64,000 bases of DNA, taken from NCBI GenBank assembly GCA_951217055.1, contig OX578283.1:63890228-63954227 (forward strand). Reading direction: 5' to 3'. The stretch is from Gerris lacustris (Eukaryota > Arthropoda > Insecta > Hemiptera > Gerridae). A program made the translations under genes and the position numbers. The notes under the pieces are model-generated. The model made no database searches and was not told the origin of the DNA. It saw only the letters and a list, made by a program, of their open reading frames with translations. This document shows, in pieces, positions 11,625 to 23,996 of this stretch (its first letter is position 1; each line of letters starts with the position of its first letter).

Positions 11625-12131
11625 GTTTTAATTAAACGATTAAACATTTTATCTCTGTTAAGATGCGCAGAAAGTGATTCTTTTCGTAGTTGTATTCATT
11701 GCGCATGGCGTTTCATAACTTCGCACTATTGCGGAAATAAAGAAGAATTCTTCACCTTATCACACGATTAGCGTGATTATTTACATTTAACAAAACTAAT
11801 TTGCTGTTTGTTTAATTAAAGTAACTGCTTTTATCAAGTTTTTAGTGAAAAACAATGTATATTTAATGATTTTGAAATACAACTAATGAATTAATGTTAT
11901 CTTTATCAAAAGAGAAATACGAACTTACATACACGAAGTTTATTAAATTTTTTTTCTGTATTTATTATTAAAATCCAACAATCGCAGATAAAGTACGGTA
12001 CGCAACTCGTGCGAAAACTGCAGTTTGCTTTGCTCATGTGGTTTTACTACCCTCGCTGTCACTCGGGTGCAAACTCCACACTCGTATGCAAAATGCTACT
12101 TTCCGCACTAGACGCGATATGTACTGTTATA
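11625..12131 (+). repeat. 0.5-kb dispersed repeat, copy 1
   Basis: The whole segment is matched in inverse orientation at 30481-31015. Shared strings include TTTACTACCCTCGCTGTCACTC, shortened here to its core TACCCTCGCTGT, plus CTTTCCGCACTAGACGCG and AGAAAGTGATTC. It has no open frame and no clear terminal repeats. Confidence 0.85.
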
Positions 12132-13423
12132 AGCTCAACAAGAAAGCTAAAAGCGCACTATGTCGAGTTAATACTGTCGATTAAGGAACCCGCACCTGCC
12201 TTAACCAACTGCCTAACTTGTATTAAAAAAATGCTAACTGCTTGGTTTTCGTAAACCGCAGCAGATCATACCTATCAATGCATATGCTATCCCATGAATT
12301 TCTAAAACTACAAAGGAAGTTACTGCTAACTTAATAGTCGGAACTGAAAAGTAGATATTGTATATACCAAAATGTATTAAGTGATTATACCTAGTAACGA
12401 GTATTTTGAACCCATCAAGTGGCATCTAAACGGAAGATACTTAGGATAATGTTTTAAAGGATAAAAAGTGATAATAATCAGCGAACTACTAGTTCTATTA
12501 AGCATTCAAAAATTAGACTATGAAAGCAGGTAACTTTTGACTATAATATCAACAACAAAAGATGGTTTTTTTAGGCATGGCGCCTTCCTCTTATTATAAA
12601 GAAGGAATAGCGTCATTATGAACTCTAAAAAATATAATACCTATTCACTAGATCTACTTATATACCCTAAGTTTAACTTTTACGCTTCAAGTGGCAGCTA
12701 AAAACTTTTTACTGCAGTCATAATTGATATGTTAAAAGCGTACAAAAAAGTGGAAACTATTCTTTTTATAAATAGTTATTTTATCTCAATAACTGAATTG
12801 AAATATAACCGCAGACAACAGATGTCAGGATAGAAAACTTTTTGAGGGTAAAAGGTGATATCACCTTGTATACAAACGGTGGTACTTAAAAAAACAAAAT
12901 ATATATGAAAAAGTATCAGGAATAAAACAGGAAGAGCCCAAAGACTAATAAATAAGCTAATTCAAACATTAATAATCTAAAAAATAATAACCTATATCAA
13001 AGAATTCGTAATTGAATAATTTAATGCAATTTAATAATTTATTTATCATAGTGCCTAATTATAAAAGTGGTGGATGAATAGTCATTCATTTCATATATTT
13101 TATTTATAGTATAAGATATTTGTAATTTGCACTAATTAAGATAAAAGGTGCGGTGAACGCTAAAGTTACAGAAAAGACCTTTTTAAGCAAAGTTAGAAGT
13201 ACAATTTTCCTTTTGGAAAGAGTCACTATTTGCTATAATTTTCAATTAACTCTTTTTGAAAGTTAACAAAAAATAAGAAAATCAATTACTGATTCCTATA
13301 TGAACAAAAAGACGACTCCTTTGCACCCATAGGACGTTTGTAATGATTACCACAATAGCAATTCGAAGGTTGTAATTTAGGTTAAGATGTACGATTGGTA
13401 CTTTTTTACTTAAGCACCCCCCT

Positions 13424-13618
13424 ATATCCCTTAGTCTTAATAGTTATTAAGACGAAGGATCATATACAAAAGTAGAATATATTCCTTAGTCTAAGAAACA
13501 ACTAAGACAAAGGTATATTTAGTCCAATTTACTTTGGGACAAAGGAATGGCACACTCATATATATAAAAAATGTGATAATATCCCTTAGTCTAATTAACC
13601 ATTAAGACAAAGGAATAT
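13424..13618. mobile_element. MITE related to family A
   Basis: It shares a core (TTTAGTCCAATTTACTTT, then GGACAAAGGAAT and CACACT) with the copy at 41463, but has different ends: imperfect inverted repeats of about 37 bp starting ATATCCCTTAGTCTTAAT. A chimeric or diverged subfamily is likely. Confidence 0.65.
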
Positions 13619-14040
13619 TACATATACGCTAAGAAAACTTTAGAACTCATTGTCCTTCAATTTTCTGTATAAGATGTAGTCTTACATGTGAAAGACTCTA
13701 TTTTAAAATAGCCTAATAAAACTGCCCTAGGAATCTCAATGTCTTGGGAAGACAAACACACAAAGCTTTGAGACTTTTGTTGGGCAGACTATTGTTTTGA
13801 ACCAAGGGAGGTGCTAAAATAAATAAGTGATCCACGATTTACTAATCGTAGTGAATTCTACATTAATATTGAATCCTTTTTAAAACTTATTGTTTTTTCA
13901 AAATTTTCCAACCGATTCTACTCAAATTTACAAGGTCTTAAGACATCAGGGAGAACATAATATAGGGTTCCATTCGCTTAAAACTCTTCCAAGTATATAA
14001 AATATATTAATTTATATATATTTATATAATTTATATTTAC

Positions 14041-14216
14041 CTGAGTATGAGCGTAAGAGCTGTCCGGTGTTATTGCCTGTATATTGAGTAGAAGAGACGA
14101 ATGCGTTTCATGGTCTACCTGAGCCGCTGTTCTGATAACACCTGACTTAGGCTCGATGATAAAGTAACCATCTGGATCACCAGATGAAATCGCATATCTA
14201 ATCTCTTTACGAGGTC
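14041..14216 (-). CDS. ds: dachsous exon (core of one EC repeat)
   Basis: This 176-bp exon lies between a TTTTCAG acceptor and a GTAAAT donor. With the split codon 214 it encodes residues 214-272 and ends in phase 0. It contains the middle of the third EC repeat: a SGDPDGYF turn, the SGVIRTA strand pair, VDHE at 247-250 in place of LDRE, and the strand that leads into the next exon's VLVTIEDVNDN. The repeat has no DxDxG motif: the sequence at that point is ATISGPRKEIRY. It also lacks the late ATD motif (QAITPDSS instead). No start or stop codon is expected. It is too short to stand out as an open frame and was found from splice borders and protein continuity. Confidence 0.93.
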
Positions 14217-14286
14217 CTGAAAATAAAAAACATTAATTCTGTTAATCCATGTGATAATTAATACAATTTTAATGTTAAGCAACTAT

Positions 14287-14287
<1 letters not shown>

Positions 14288-14369
<82 letters not shown>

Positions 14370-14374
14370 GTATA

Positions 14375-14432
<58 letters not shown>
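14288..14432. repeat. (TA)n microsatellite with TATG interruptions
   Basis: Almost pure TA dinucleotides broken at several points by TG. It lies about 70 bp upstream (in gene sense) of the 14216 splice acceptor. Confidence 0.95.
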
Positions 14433-14433
<1 letters not shown>

Positions 14434-15743
14434 GTTTGACATAGATTTCCAAGTATCAAAAGTTGACTTAATTTTAGGTAGATAAGTATACAGTATACTC
14501 TTGAGTTATTTTTTCAAACACTAATTTTTATTTAAGTTAATTTAATTGAGTCTTATATTAGGATTAATACTATTTTTATATTAATACATGGTTTATAGCG
14601 CGTTGCCATGGGCTTAACGGTTCATTAATAGGTAAAAAAAGTAAAATTAAGTAAATTAATTTAGATAAGTTATTATATCTATTTGAAGACCAACAAATCA
14701 AAACAAACATTTATTTTTATTGGAATATATGTGGTTGCCTTAGCATAGCAATAAAAAATAATTTCGAGGTGAATCGTTGCCGTATGGTTACTACTCGATT
14801 ATATAAATGATAATTTGTCCAATGATAGTTCATCGTCCTTATAAGTTTATAAATTACGTTAATTTTAAATAATTCTTTAAAGTTTTAAAATTTAATAAAT
14901 AAAATGCAACAGCTTTAAATCAACAAAAAAAGAAGAAGAAGAAAAAAAAAAAATTGGGCAACATTATTGCGTGTTGATTGAAGGCTCACTTAATATACCT
15001 AAACGATCTTTAACAAATTCATAATCAAAATTATACAATTCTTAATATGAATTTCATTAATTAAAGATAATTAAAAAATAAAAGAAAAAAAGTTAATGGT
15101 TACCATGAAAAAAGAAGAATACACTTGGTTTCTATATTTCTAATTTATATGGTAATTTTTATATATAATTTTTTTTTTTTTTTTTTTACTTTACATTATA
15201 TATTATATAATTTATATATAATGTAATACGAAAGGGTCGACCTTAAGAGAAGAGAAAGAAAAATTAAAAATAATATATATATATTGTAGAGAAAAAAAAA
15301 AAATGCTTTCAATAGTGATAAATAAAGAAGTACAGAGAGGAAATTATTAAAAAATAAAAAAATGAGAAGGGGTTTTAATAATACGGAGCTAAATGGTAGA
15401 GATGTGTTTGAGTAGGGCGGGGTAAGGTTGCGTACTGGCGTGCAAGGCATTAATTCTTCGGTCGAGATATTAAATCATGAAGGCAATCCTTGGGTCTTCA
15501 GTGAGCCAGAGAAGCTACCTAACACCCTGCAACAGCTTTTATAGCGTTTAATCCCATAATTCCTGATACCATTTACAGCAACAAAGGTACAAACAGGAAA
15601 AATAAGAGGAAGATTTCACAGGGTTTGGCAACAGCAACAGGTTCAGTCACCTGAAAGGACCTCAAGAGAAACCTGAAGGACCTTAAGAGAAGTATAGTCG
15701 AAAAATAATTGTGGACACTAATGAATAAAACTGTTAAAAAAAT

Positions 15744-16335
15744 AGACTGCCGATTGGTATGGCTCATAGCTTCCTCGCATCCTATCACGTACTATATTGA
15801 TTTTATGCTTTCAAAAGCCATTATTGTCTAATTTGTTTAATTGTTTCCCCCAGTTTTTTTAATCTGTCAAAATTGTTTTGATTTTTTTACTTGAATTAAA
15901 GTATCAATTAAGCAAATGTTAAAGAGCGCATACGGTTCAAAGTAATCTGGGGGCTATCTGCGGGCTACTTTCGATAAACTATAAAAGTATCATACAAATC
16001 AGATAAGTACTATTGAAGCTATATGTGTAAATTAATGTATGTTTGTGCGCATGTGGAAGAAAAACAAATAAACGCAGAAGATTGAAACATATATGGGACC
16101 AACAATGGGCTACTCATGACCTACCACACAAAATTCATTACAATTTGATGTAGTTTATGAGGTATGTTGTTGGATCTAAAAAATTGAACGACAGACAGAC
16201 ACGGAACCAAAAATGGCCCCTGATGTCTGAAACGGATTTCTGACTTGGAATTTTTGAAATTGGAGACCTAAAATTTTTTCGTTTTTCAAAACGATCCGTT
16301 ACATAGCTTCCGTTACCTTCGGTAAGCTTGGAAGC
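15744..16335 (+). mobile_element. 600-bp dispersed repeat, family B, complete copy with 37-bp direct flanks
   Basis: The copy begins AGACTGCCGATTGG and ends in a stem-loop in which GCTTCCG pairs with a diverged CGGAAGC and TTACC with GGTAA across TTC. It contains a GACAGACAGACAC run. Direct repeats of 37 bp, with about five mismatches, flank it (15707-15743 and 16336-16372, both starting AATTGTGGACACTA). No open frame is kept. Long target duplications suggest insertion by target-primed reverse transcription. Confidence 0.8.
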
Positions 16336-16528
16336 AATTGTGGACACTACTGACTAAAACTATTTTTAAAATTTCCTTTAAAACGGCCTGATTTAATTAT
16401 TAGCAATTTTGTTTCTTGAATTGCGATCTGATCAGTGTTGCCTTTTTTGTTTTAGGATGTCTATTTTCTACAAAATCTTGGGGAATTAACAAATGAGTTT
16501 TTTTACTGTGATGTTGTGGTACCGCTTC

Positions 16529-17266
16529 ATAATTATGACTAGAGAGGTTAATAAAAAGTGACACTACAATATTGTCACCACAATTTTATATTATAAAACA
16601 TTCGCGTTTCGACGTTTATATCATCTTCAGTTTGTGGACTACTACGCTATATTATTTTACAAGCTTATAAATCATAGGAGAAAATATCGCAAGACAGACA
16701 CAAAAAACATGTAAATGTATCTAGCATTGCCAAACATGTACTAGAAACTGATAATTTATTTGATGCCAATAATTATGATCTACTACAAACTACAAACATG
16801 TAAAAAAAATAGGAAATTAGACTTTTTAGAAAACTTGGAAGTTCAAAGAGCTATCCAAGACACAAATATAGAATGTTTCAATGAAAGATCTAATCATAAC
16901 CACTCTGCCCTTGTAAAACCTATAATAAATAATTTCCTAAAATAATGTACATTATCTTTAAGGTACACATAATTTAAGTATAGTAAATTAGGATATTATT
17001 GAACTTTAAGCAGTTGAAAAACAATCCTTTACCTGACTGCCTCTATATATATCCTTCCATAGCCCTATTCTACCCCTACTTTGTACTGTTTTTTAAAGTC
17101 ATTAAAGTTTGTAAAATAATATAGCGTAGTAGTCTCTCACTCGCTATGCTAACACTTACACAGAAGACGATATAAATGACGAAACGCGTTTGTTTTATAC
17201 ATAATATAAAATTGTGGCGACAATATTGTTGTGTTACTTTTTATTAGCCTCTCTAATCATAATTAT
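16529..17266 (+). mobile_element. Penelope-like retroelement relic with inverted flanks
   Basis: Flanks of about 95 bp are inverted copies: ATAATTATGACTAGAGAGG with CACCACAATTTTATATTATA at the left, and its inverse ending CTCTCTAATCATAATTAT at the right. Between them, 16760-16942 (+) reads 61 codons including RKLDFLENLEVQRA and CFNERSNHNHSALV, which resembles the short C-terminal tail (LN-LE-x-EI .. LN(D/E)) of Penelope-like proteins. That is a weak protein match. A CAGAAGACG..CGAAACGCG motif follows at 17163-17192. Only a remnant is present. Confidence 0.5.
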
Positions 17267-17379
17267 TAGTGTTAACATTAAAGAGGAAAGATAATATTTT
17301 ATCATGTAGATTAGTATAACATTGTAGTTTATGATAACTTGATCGGTAGTGTGGCAAGTTATAAAAGAGAGAAATGTAG

Positions 17380-20300
17380 GTGCGTGTAGGGTGAAGATGA
17401 AGTAGACAGGTGAAGGAATGCGGGAAAGCGAATACTTCGTGGCAGAGTATTTATTATCCCTTTACAGAAAAAAAGATTGTGTGGCCGAGATGAAGGGGGA
17501 TGCTGGAACCTGCAAGCCATCAAGTATACCAGGGGGAAGAGGTGTTGATGACCACGAGCTTATGTTGGCTTTTCCTTCTCAATCAGATATAAAGAGGGTC
17601 CAGCGAGGAGGGGATGGATCCAAACCACTCATTTACAAGACCCATTAGTGATCAAACAAGATCTCATTCGGGACACTCCCAGGGAATCTCATCCGCCCTA
17701 CACCTTTTCTCTCTTTATCTTTCTTAAAAAAAAAAGTTTCCCTCGCTTAGCGGATCGCTTCTCTTCTTCATCCTCGCGTAATCGAGGGAGTCATGAAGAA
17801 TGTGAAGAGAAAGACAATAAAGCTATATTTTTTTTTAAAAAAACAAACAAACAAAACTCTTTTACCCTTCCAGGAATGCTTGACCGAACAATGGAGAGGT
17901 AAAGATAGCGACCGTAAGACGACGTCGAAAAACCCGTCGCGTATTTATACGGTCCCTATCCCGAAAACAATCTAAGAGTCGATACGGGATATTTTTCATT
18001 TGAAAAAAGAAATGACCGAGAGAGGGAGTATTAAAGAGATATACTTTTAACGAGGTAAAGGGGTAAGGAACATCTCTTTTAACTAAATAATTATGACGGG
18101 AAAGTGGAATTAAAAAAAAAAAGAAGGAAGGTCCGGTCTCGATTGCAGTTTCGACCGACTGTTTTAAGTTAATTTAGAGGACTACGAAAAGAAGAAAGAA
18201 AGAAAAAAAATTGCTGTCACGAAGGAAAGGAACGAAGAATCCGACGAATTAATTGGGCGAGAGACCGGGTGGAGGTGAAAAAGCGGCAGATAAGGGAGCT
18301 GACAACTTGCCTATTTCACCCGTGTCGGCCTAATCAATTTATATGGGAGCCCTGAGGACACGGTATAATGGGCCGGCGAATCACGGCCGAGCGTCATGCC
18401 TCGCTCTCACCCATTGTTCCCGCTAAACATCCTTTATTAAGGACTCCACGGCCCGAGACCTATACGTCCTAACGCGACCGCCATTAATAAAGTACCGGAC
18501 CGTATATATCTCACATCGTTTAGAAATCTATTACTTTTTTAAATAAATGTATTTCGGAGGTAGCCGAAGAAAAGAATAAAACATCCGAAATTAAAGTGTT
18601 GGACGAAAGAAGACGAAAATAAAATGAGGAGGCAAGGGGGTAAGGAGGATTTGGCATGTGGGGTCGAGATTAATTAGAGACGGGACAAGGAGAGCAACAG
18701 ATTCACGGCCCATCTCGGCTTTATTTATACGTGGACCTCTCTCCCGGCCCACGGCTCCGATCCGGCAAGGCGCTTGATAAATCGCCTCTACCGAATAAGA
18801 GAGGAATTATTGTTAATGGAAGGACACCCGGAGTCCGTACGGTTAATTGGCGACAACCACCTACCTCGGGTATACTTCCTCGAGTCCCTAACTCGAGTTT
18901 CCCAACCTCTTAGTCGGGCGCCTCGCTCCAATATATGTACTATTTAGTTCGCTACTTTAAACATGGTAAACCGCTCGTCGGAATGACGGATTGCTTAAAA
19001 GTTTTTGTAGGCACACACAAGTTGTTGCAGTACCTGATTCCACGGAGAAGTTTGACAATATCAGAAAGGGAAACGGACAAATTGTCTTCAGTTTAAATTA
19101 CCAGTCGGAAATCGTAGAAAACAGGTCTTGTCGCGAGACCGAGGAGAGAAAAAAAAGGAAATATATGGAAACTAGGCGAGGCGGTTTAACGGTGGGAAGG
19201 GCTATTAATTATCCAAGGGATAGGATTACTGGCGAGGCGGAGTGGCGAGCAGACCCGTTTAGCATAGTCCCGCCGTTCATTCCTACTCTAAGAACAATGG
19301 ACTAACTAACCCTCCCTGCGACTCTCATTCCCTTCAAGTGTCCCTGAATAAGAAATCCTCGGCTATTTGCACATTCCATATACGAGGGTGTATACTTCTC
19401 TCCAGGATATTTAGTCGTTCTTTGACCCTGATGAAGCTAAGAATGCGGGGGAGTCCGATATAATCGGTAGGATCTAAATGGTCCGTATGAAGGTAAGGGC
19501 AGAGAGAGTGATATCATTAGAGTCAAAGAACACAATATCCTAATGATACCTTCACAACGCTACCCATACATATACACCGCTGCGGCACAGTTCTCCTCAC
19601 TCCAAATCGACACCTCTAAACACACGGTCTAACAAACTTCACAAACAAACTCTATCCATACCACCTTAACCTAAAACATTAAATATTTCACTAAATCTAA
19701 AAAATAAATCTTTGTTATCGGTTATCGTATTGCTAATCTCTTCAGAATTATATCAACAAATCGTAAAGATATATCAAATCATAACAAATGTATCGCATCA
19801 ACTTTTTTTTTTACTCTATACATATACAATATACATTTGTAATGAATTGATACAGCCGAGACATCAAAAGAAAATACATTCAATCAACGACATATTTTTA
19901 ATGATCTACTTAAATAGATTTATTTTTCAATACTTTTTCTAAGTAGAAGAGTTATTAGAGTGATGGGATAGTATGCAATAGGTTGTTGATTCTCGCTCTG
20001 CCCTTTCAATATACTTAATAACACTTGTAAAGAGATTGCTGTTTCGTATCTTGAAGATCAGACGCGGTAGAAGATTCTTGGAGATCAAGTAGATTTTCGA
20101 TTACCGGCTTAGACCGAGCCAAGTTAAGAATCGAAACGGAAAATGGTTTGCTCGGTTCGAAGTTAATAGGTGGCTTGAAGAGTCGGTAGCAGCGGCAGGG
20201 TTACCAACGACCTCTCAATAGTAATTAAAACGTTTTATAATCATTCCAGGCGGTCTCGGAAAGCAATAAACTACATGAGATGAAATTCAGAACAAAAAAC

Positions 20301-21000
20301 CCACCCCGAACCTTATGAAAGCAGTAAAACCCAGAGGATTAATTAAACTGTAAAATAACGGTACGCGTAAAGGCAAACGGCGTGAAAAAAGGAGAGATCA
20401 ATAATGGATTTGTACCAAGTTTAGATATAAACTATTGTTAATCAACTTAAAAACTGTTAGCAATTTTATCGAACAAGGAACGATTTTATATGGCATTCGG
20501 ATACGGGATCGAATAGAATCTACTTCTATCAGGTAACAAATGCATAAGATCTATGGTTATTCATACTGCTTGTCCTTTACTGTTAATCCTATAAACCACG
20601 TTTTATTTTTCCTTCCTAAAAAAAAAAAATAAGCGTCGATTACATCCGAATAGAAAAGTTAGAAGCAGAGAGAACAATCGAAAAAGAAAACATTTTTGAA
20701 CAACGGAGACATCGCCAGAAGGCTGTGTTGCTTGCTTCTACAAGTACAGTAAATTAAAAACTGAAGACAATGTTTTTCTGGAGAGGCATTAAGAGGTAGA
20801 AAATACCAATGGGACAACTTGGAGGAAGACTATGGAGCTACTTCGGGGGAAGCCAAGATCGTGAACCATTGTTCTAAAGGGAATCGTGCCCAACAGGAGC
20901 AACTCGCAACATTCCCTAGCTACTCTTTGCAGTCTTTAACGCCCTCAACAAACTTCTAGGTTATAAACACGGTCTGCGACACAATGTAGTTGTACTGACG
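17380..21000. other. GC-raised unique block in intron
   Basis: From about 17.4 to 19.6 kb the sequence becomes CpG-rich and complex, and it stays moderately complex to about 21.0 kb. I found no repeat, no splice-linked protein frame and no RNA gene. It contains TTAATTGG/ATTAATTA sites (18245, 18667, 18840, 19203) and CCATTGTT sites (18411, 20865, and its inverse at 19293). A cis-regulatory region or a non-coding transcript would fit; this is inference. Confidence 0.5.
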
Positions 21001-21420
21001 GTAACTGTTCCTTCCAACCATACTAAATATTAACCCACGCAAATACTTTTCGTCACGTCCGAGTTATCTGCAATCGTACATAAAATTCTACAACGTTTAA
21101 CTTAACATTTAATCTGGTAATTTTCATCGACTGAAAAGTCTCTAATCAATAAAAAAAAAAAAATCTTATCAAATGAAAAGAAGGTGGAATTCAATCGGTT
21201 TTTTTTAAATTCCTATTTATTTTGTCCGGTCTAATAATATTTCATTTAGTTCTTTCACGTTCAACTTTAAAATTAGCTGATTAATTAGTAGAAAAATGTA
21301 ACTTCAAATTCGAAGATGATTACATATCTGTAAATGTATTATGTATAGTTAAACCACTCTTATATTTCTCAACTGATATATAATATGTTAAAACCTTGTT
21401 ATCATCTCTTCACTGATAAG

Positions 21421-21911
21421 CAAGGGTCTTATAAAATAAGGATGGAGCACTAAGAGAAAAAATTGTCGCCAGGAACTTGGAAAATCTAGTGGGAGAGATT
21501 ACCTTCCCGTATGGTTATAACTATAGAAGATGAAGAAGAATGTGAATAATTCCATCATGTTATGTTATTTGTTATTCTGCAATAGAAATAACCCGTTTCC
21601 AAATTAATTATTTGATTATTAAAAACTATTCTAATAATTAAATTTTATAAATATAATAAAGTAAAACAGTAAATTAAAAGAGAACCCCTTTAAAACAAGA
21701 AAAATATTCTATTAAAAACTTGATTAGAAAAATGTTAGATTGTAACCTTTAATTCAAAATAAACAGTGGATAACAGTCGGGAAGAAATTCGTCCCACCAA
21801 AAACTTCTGAGCATGAGCAGTCGTAATTTTATGTAGATTGCCAAGTTCTTGGCTACACTTTTTACCCAGGAAGTATACTTAGTGCTCCATCCCTATTTTA
21901 TAAGACCCTTG
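21421..21911. mobile_element. hAT-like MITE, 491 bp, with 8-bp target duplication
   Basis: The element begins CAAGGGTCTTATAAAATA and ends TATTTTATAAGACCCTTG; inverted ends run for about 35 bp (TGGAGCACTAAG also shared), and a CCAGGAACTTGG/CCAAGTTCTTGG pair lies further in. CTGATAAG is repeated exactly on both sides (21413-21420 and 21912-21919). Eight-base duplications and CA..TG ends are the mark of the hAT superfamily. No transposase frame is present. Confidence 0.9.
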
Positions 21912-22731
21912 CTGATAAGTAATATATTTAAATGATAAGGGTCATATTCATTACTGAAAATATTGTATTTATAAAGCAGTATATAAAAATTGTTAATTAT
22001 AAATCAGTTTTTTCAACGAATGAGCTGCAAGAAGTAAAAATGATGTCGGAAAGTGTTCTGAAACTATCGTTAATTTAGAACACAGCAAGAAAAAAAACTT
22101 TTATGAAACCGTAAGAGAAATATAGGAGTAATAAAAAATGATTAATTACAGCTAAAAGCTGTAAGATTTTACAGTAGAGAAATACGTGATGGAACGCAAT
22201 GATTTTAACACGTTCTACAATCTACAATGATGTAAAAAGACGAAGTTTAAAACCACAATATCATGTAGGTGTAATACAGTTGCATCTTGTAATAACTACA
22301 AGAAGGTTAAAGTCTTTAACAACTTGTGGAGCAATCATTTAATAACCAAGATTAGATCTGTCTGTGTGCGAAGAGAGAAATCTTGCGGCTAGACCAAAGA
22401 GTAACATCCTATAACAGAATTTGACTGAGGACCTTTATCACAAAGGACTCATACTTTATTTTAAGTTAATAACAAAATAATTTAGTCCTCTTTGAGTATA
22501 AGAGTAATATCGACAAATATTTTATATACTAATCAATATTAAAAGGTAAAAAAATACCTAAGTTATATTAAAACAAAGTTTTTGCTGGTTTAAAGTTAAA
22601 ACAATAGTTAACATTTAATACAGATAGATTGTTAAAACAATTAGTTGTGGAAACGATGTAAATTTCTCAAAATCACAGTTGATAAAAATAAGGTTTACAT
22701 TGAAAATAGAAAGTATAAAGCAAAATTTATA

Positions 22732-22803
22732 AAATTGTGGTTACAATTTTGATTAAATATTGCCATGTTACTTTCTATTAACCTTTCTAGTCATAATTAT
22801 CAA
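22732..22803 (+). repeat. end fragment of the same Penelope-like repeat
   Basis: ATAAAATTGTGGTTACAATTTT and then CATGTTACTTTCTATTAACC and TCTAGTCATAATTATCA match the right flank of 16529-17266 in the same orientation (strings quoted in part). Confidence 0.65.
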
Positions 22804-22943
22804 GTGGTCCCACAAAATCTCAGTCAAAACAACGAATCATTTGTAAAATGCAGACATAATATAATGGTAAAGCAACAATCAAATAGACTGTTAGTTATTT
22901 CAGATCGGTAATAATCAACGGTATTATGTATCTTTTATTTAGT

Positions 22944-23996
22944 TTCTAGAGCACCTGGAAATCTGAATATGTTATCAATTGATCTGATACAACTTTCTAG
23001 AGACAAAAAGAATGCCATTGATTATTTGAGCACCTGGTAATCTGAATTTGTTATCAATGAACTTATACTACTTTTTAGAGACAAAAAGAATGCCATTGAT
23101 TATTATTAAAGCACCTGGTAATCTAAAATTGTTATCAATGAACTTATACTATTTTTTAGAGACAAAAAGAATGCCATTGATTATTAGAGCACCTGGTAAT
23201 CTGAATTTGTTATCAATGAACTTATACTACTTTTTAGAGACAAAAATAATACCGTTGATTATTAGAGCGCCTGGCAATCTGAATTTGTTATCAATGAACT
23301 GATACTACATTCTAGAGACTAAAAGAATGCCGTTGATTATTAGTGCACCTGGTAATCTGAATTTGTTATCAATTTATCTGATACTACTTTCTAGAGACTA
23401 AAAGAATGCCATTGATTATTAGAGCGCCTGGTAATCTGTTTGTTATCAATGAACTGATACTACATTCTAGAGACTAAAAGAATGCCGTTGATTATTAGTG
23501 CACCTGGTAATCTGAATTTGTTATCAATGAACTGATACTACTTTCTAAATTCTAGAGACTAAAAGAATGCCATTGATTATTACAGCGCCTGGTAATCTGA
23601 ATTTGTTATCAATGAACTGATACTACTTTCTAGATTCTAGAGACTAAAATAATACCGTTGATTATTACAGCGCCTGGTAATCTGAATTTGTTATCAATGA
23701 ACTGATACTACTTTCTAGATTCTAGAGACTAAAATAATACCGTTGATTATTACAGCGCCTGGTAATCTGAATTTGTTATCAATGAACTGATACTACTTTC
23801 TAGATTCTAGAGACTAAAATAATACCGTTGATTATTACAGCGCCTGGTAATCTGAATTTGTTATCAATGAACTGATACTACTTTCTAGATTCTAGAGACT
23901 AAAATAATACCGTTGATTATTACAGCGCCTGGTAATCTGAATTTGTTATCAATGAACTGATGCTACTTTCTAGAGACTAAAAGAATACCGTTGATT
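22944..23996. repeat. satellite array, 13 copies of a 78- to 85-bp unit
   Basis: Each unit contains (G/A)GCRCCTGGTAATCTG, TTGTTATCAATGAACTGATA and TTTCTAGAGACTAAAA. The first seven units are about 78 bp and variable; the last five are 85 bp with an added TTCTAGA and are almost identical, so amplification was recent at that end. A lone inverse fragment (TTTTAGTCCCTAGAAA) sits just beyond, at about 24017. Confidence 0.95.

Larger units (their letters stand above)
9081..14040 (-). other. dachsous intron, 5.0 kb
   Basis: Holds a piggyBac-like element (9170-9477), a duplicated hairpin-bearing segment (10289-10506), a 135-bp hairpin (10647-10781), one copy of a 0.5-kb dispersed repeat (11625-12131) and a fragment related to the 223-bp element (13424-13618). 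I see nothing specific at 9480-10280, 10800-11600, 12140-13400 and 13620-14040. Confidence 0.85.

Noticed and set aside
12234..12425. Short frames in 12.0-12.4 kb
   Set aside because: They run across the end of a dispersed repeat and show no conserved protein features.
14251..14485. Frames of alternating Y and I
   Set aside because: Translations of (TA)n tracts here and at 31.7 and 59.3 kb.
16606..16634. Canonical hammerhead ribozyme
   Set aside because: CUGAAGA and GAAAC are present, but helix I and III partners and the cleavage triplet are not evident. Reported only as a signature.
23048..23302. Frame with repeated LLSMNLYYFLETK
   Set aside because: It is the translation of the 78-bp satellite (a multiple of three keeps it open); the 85-bp units break the frame.
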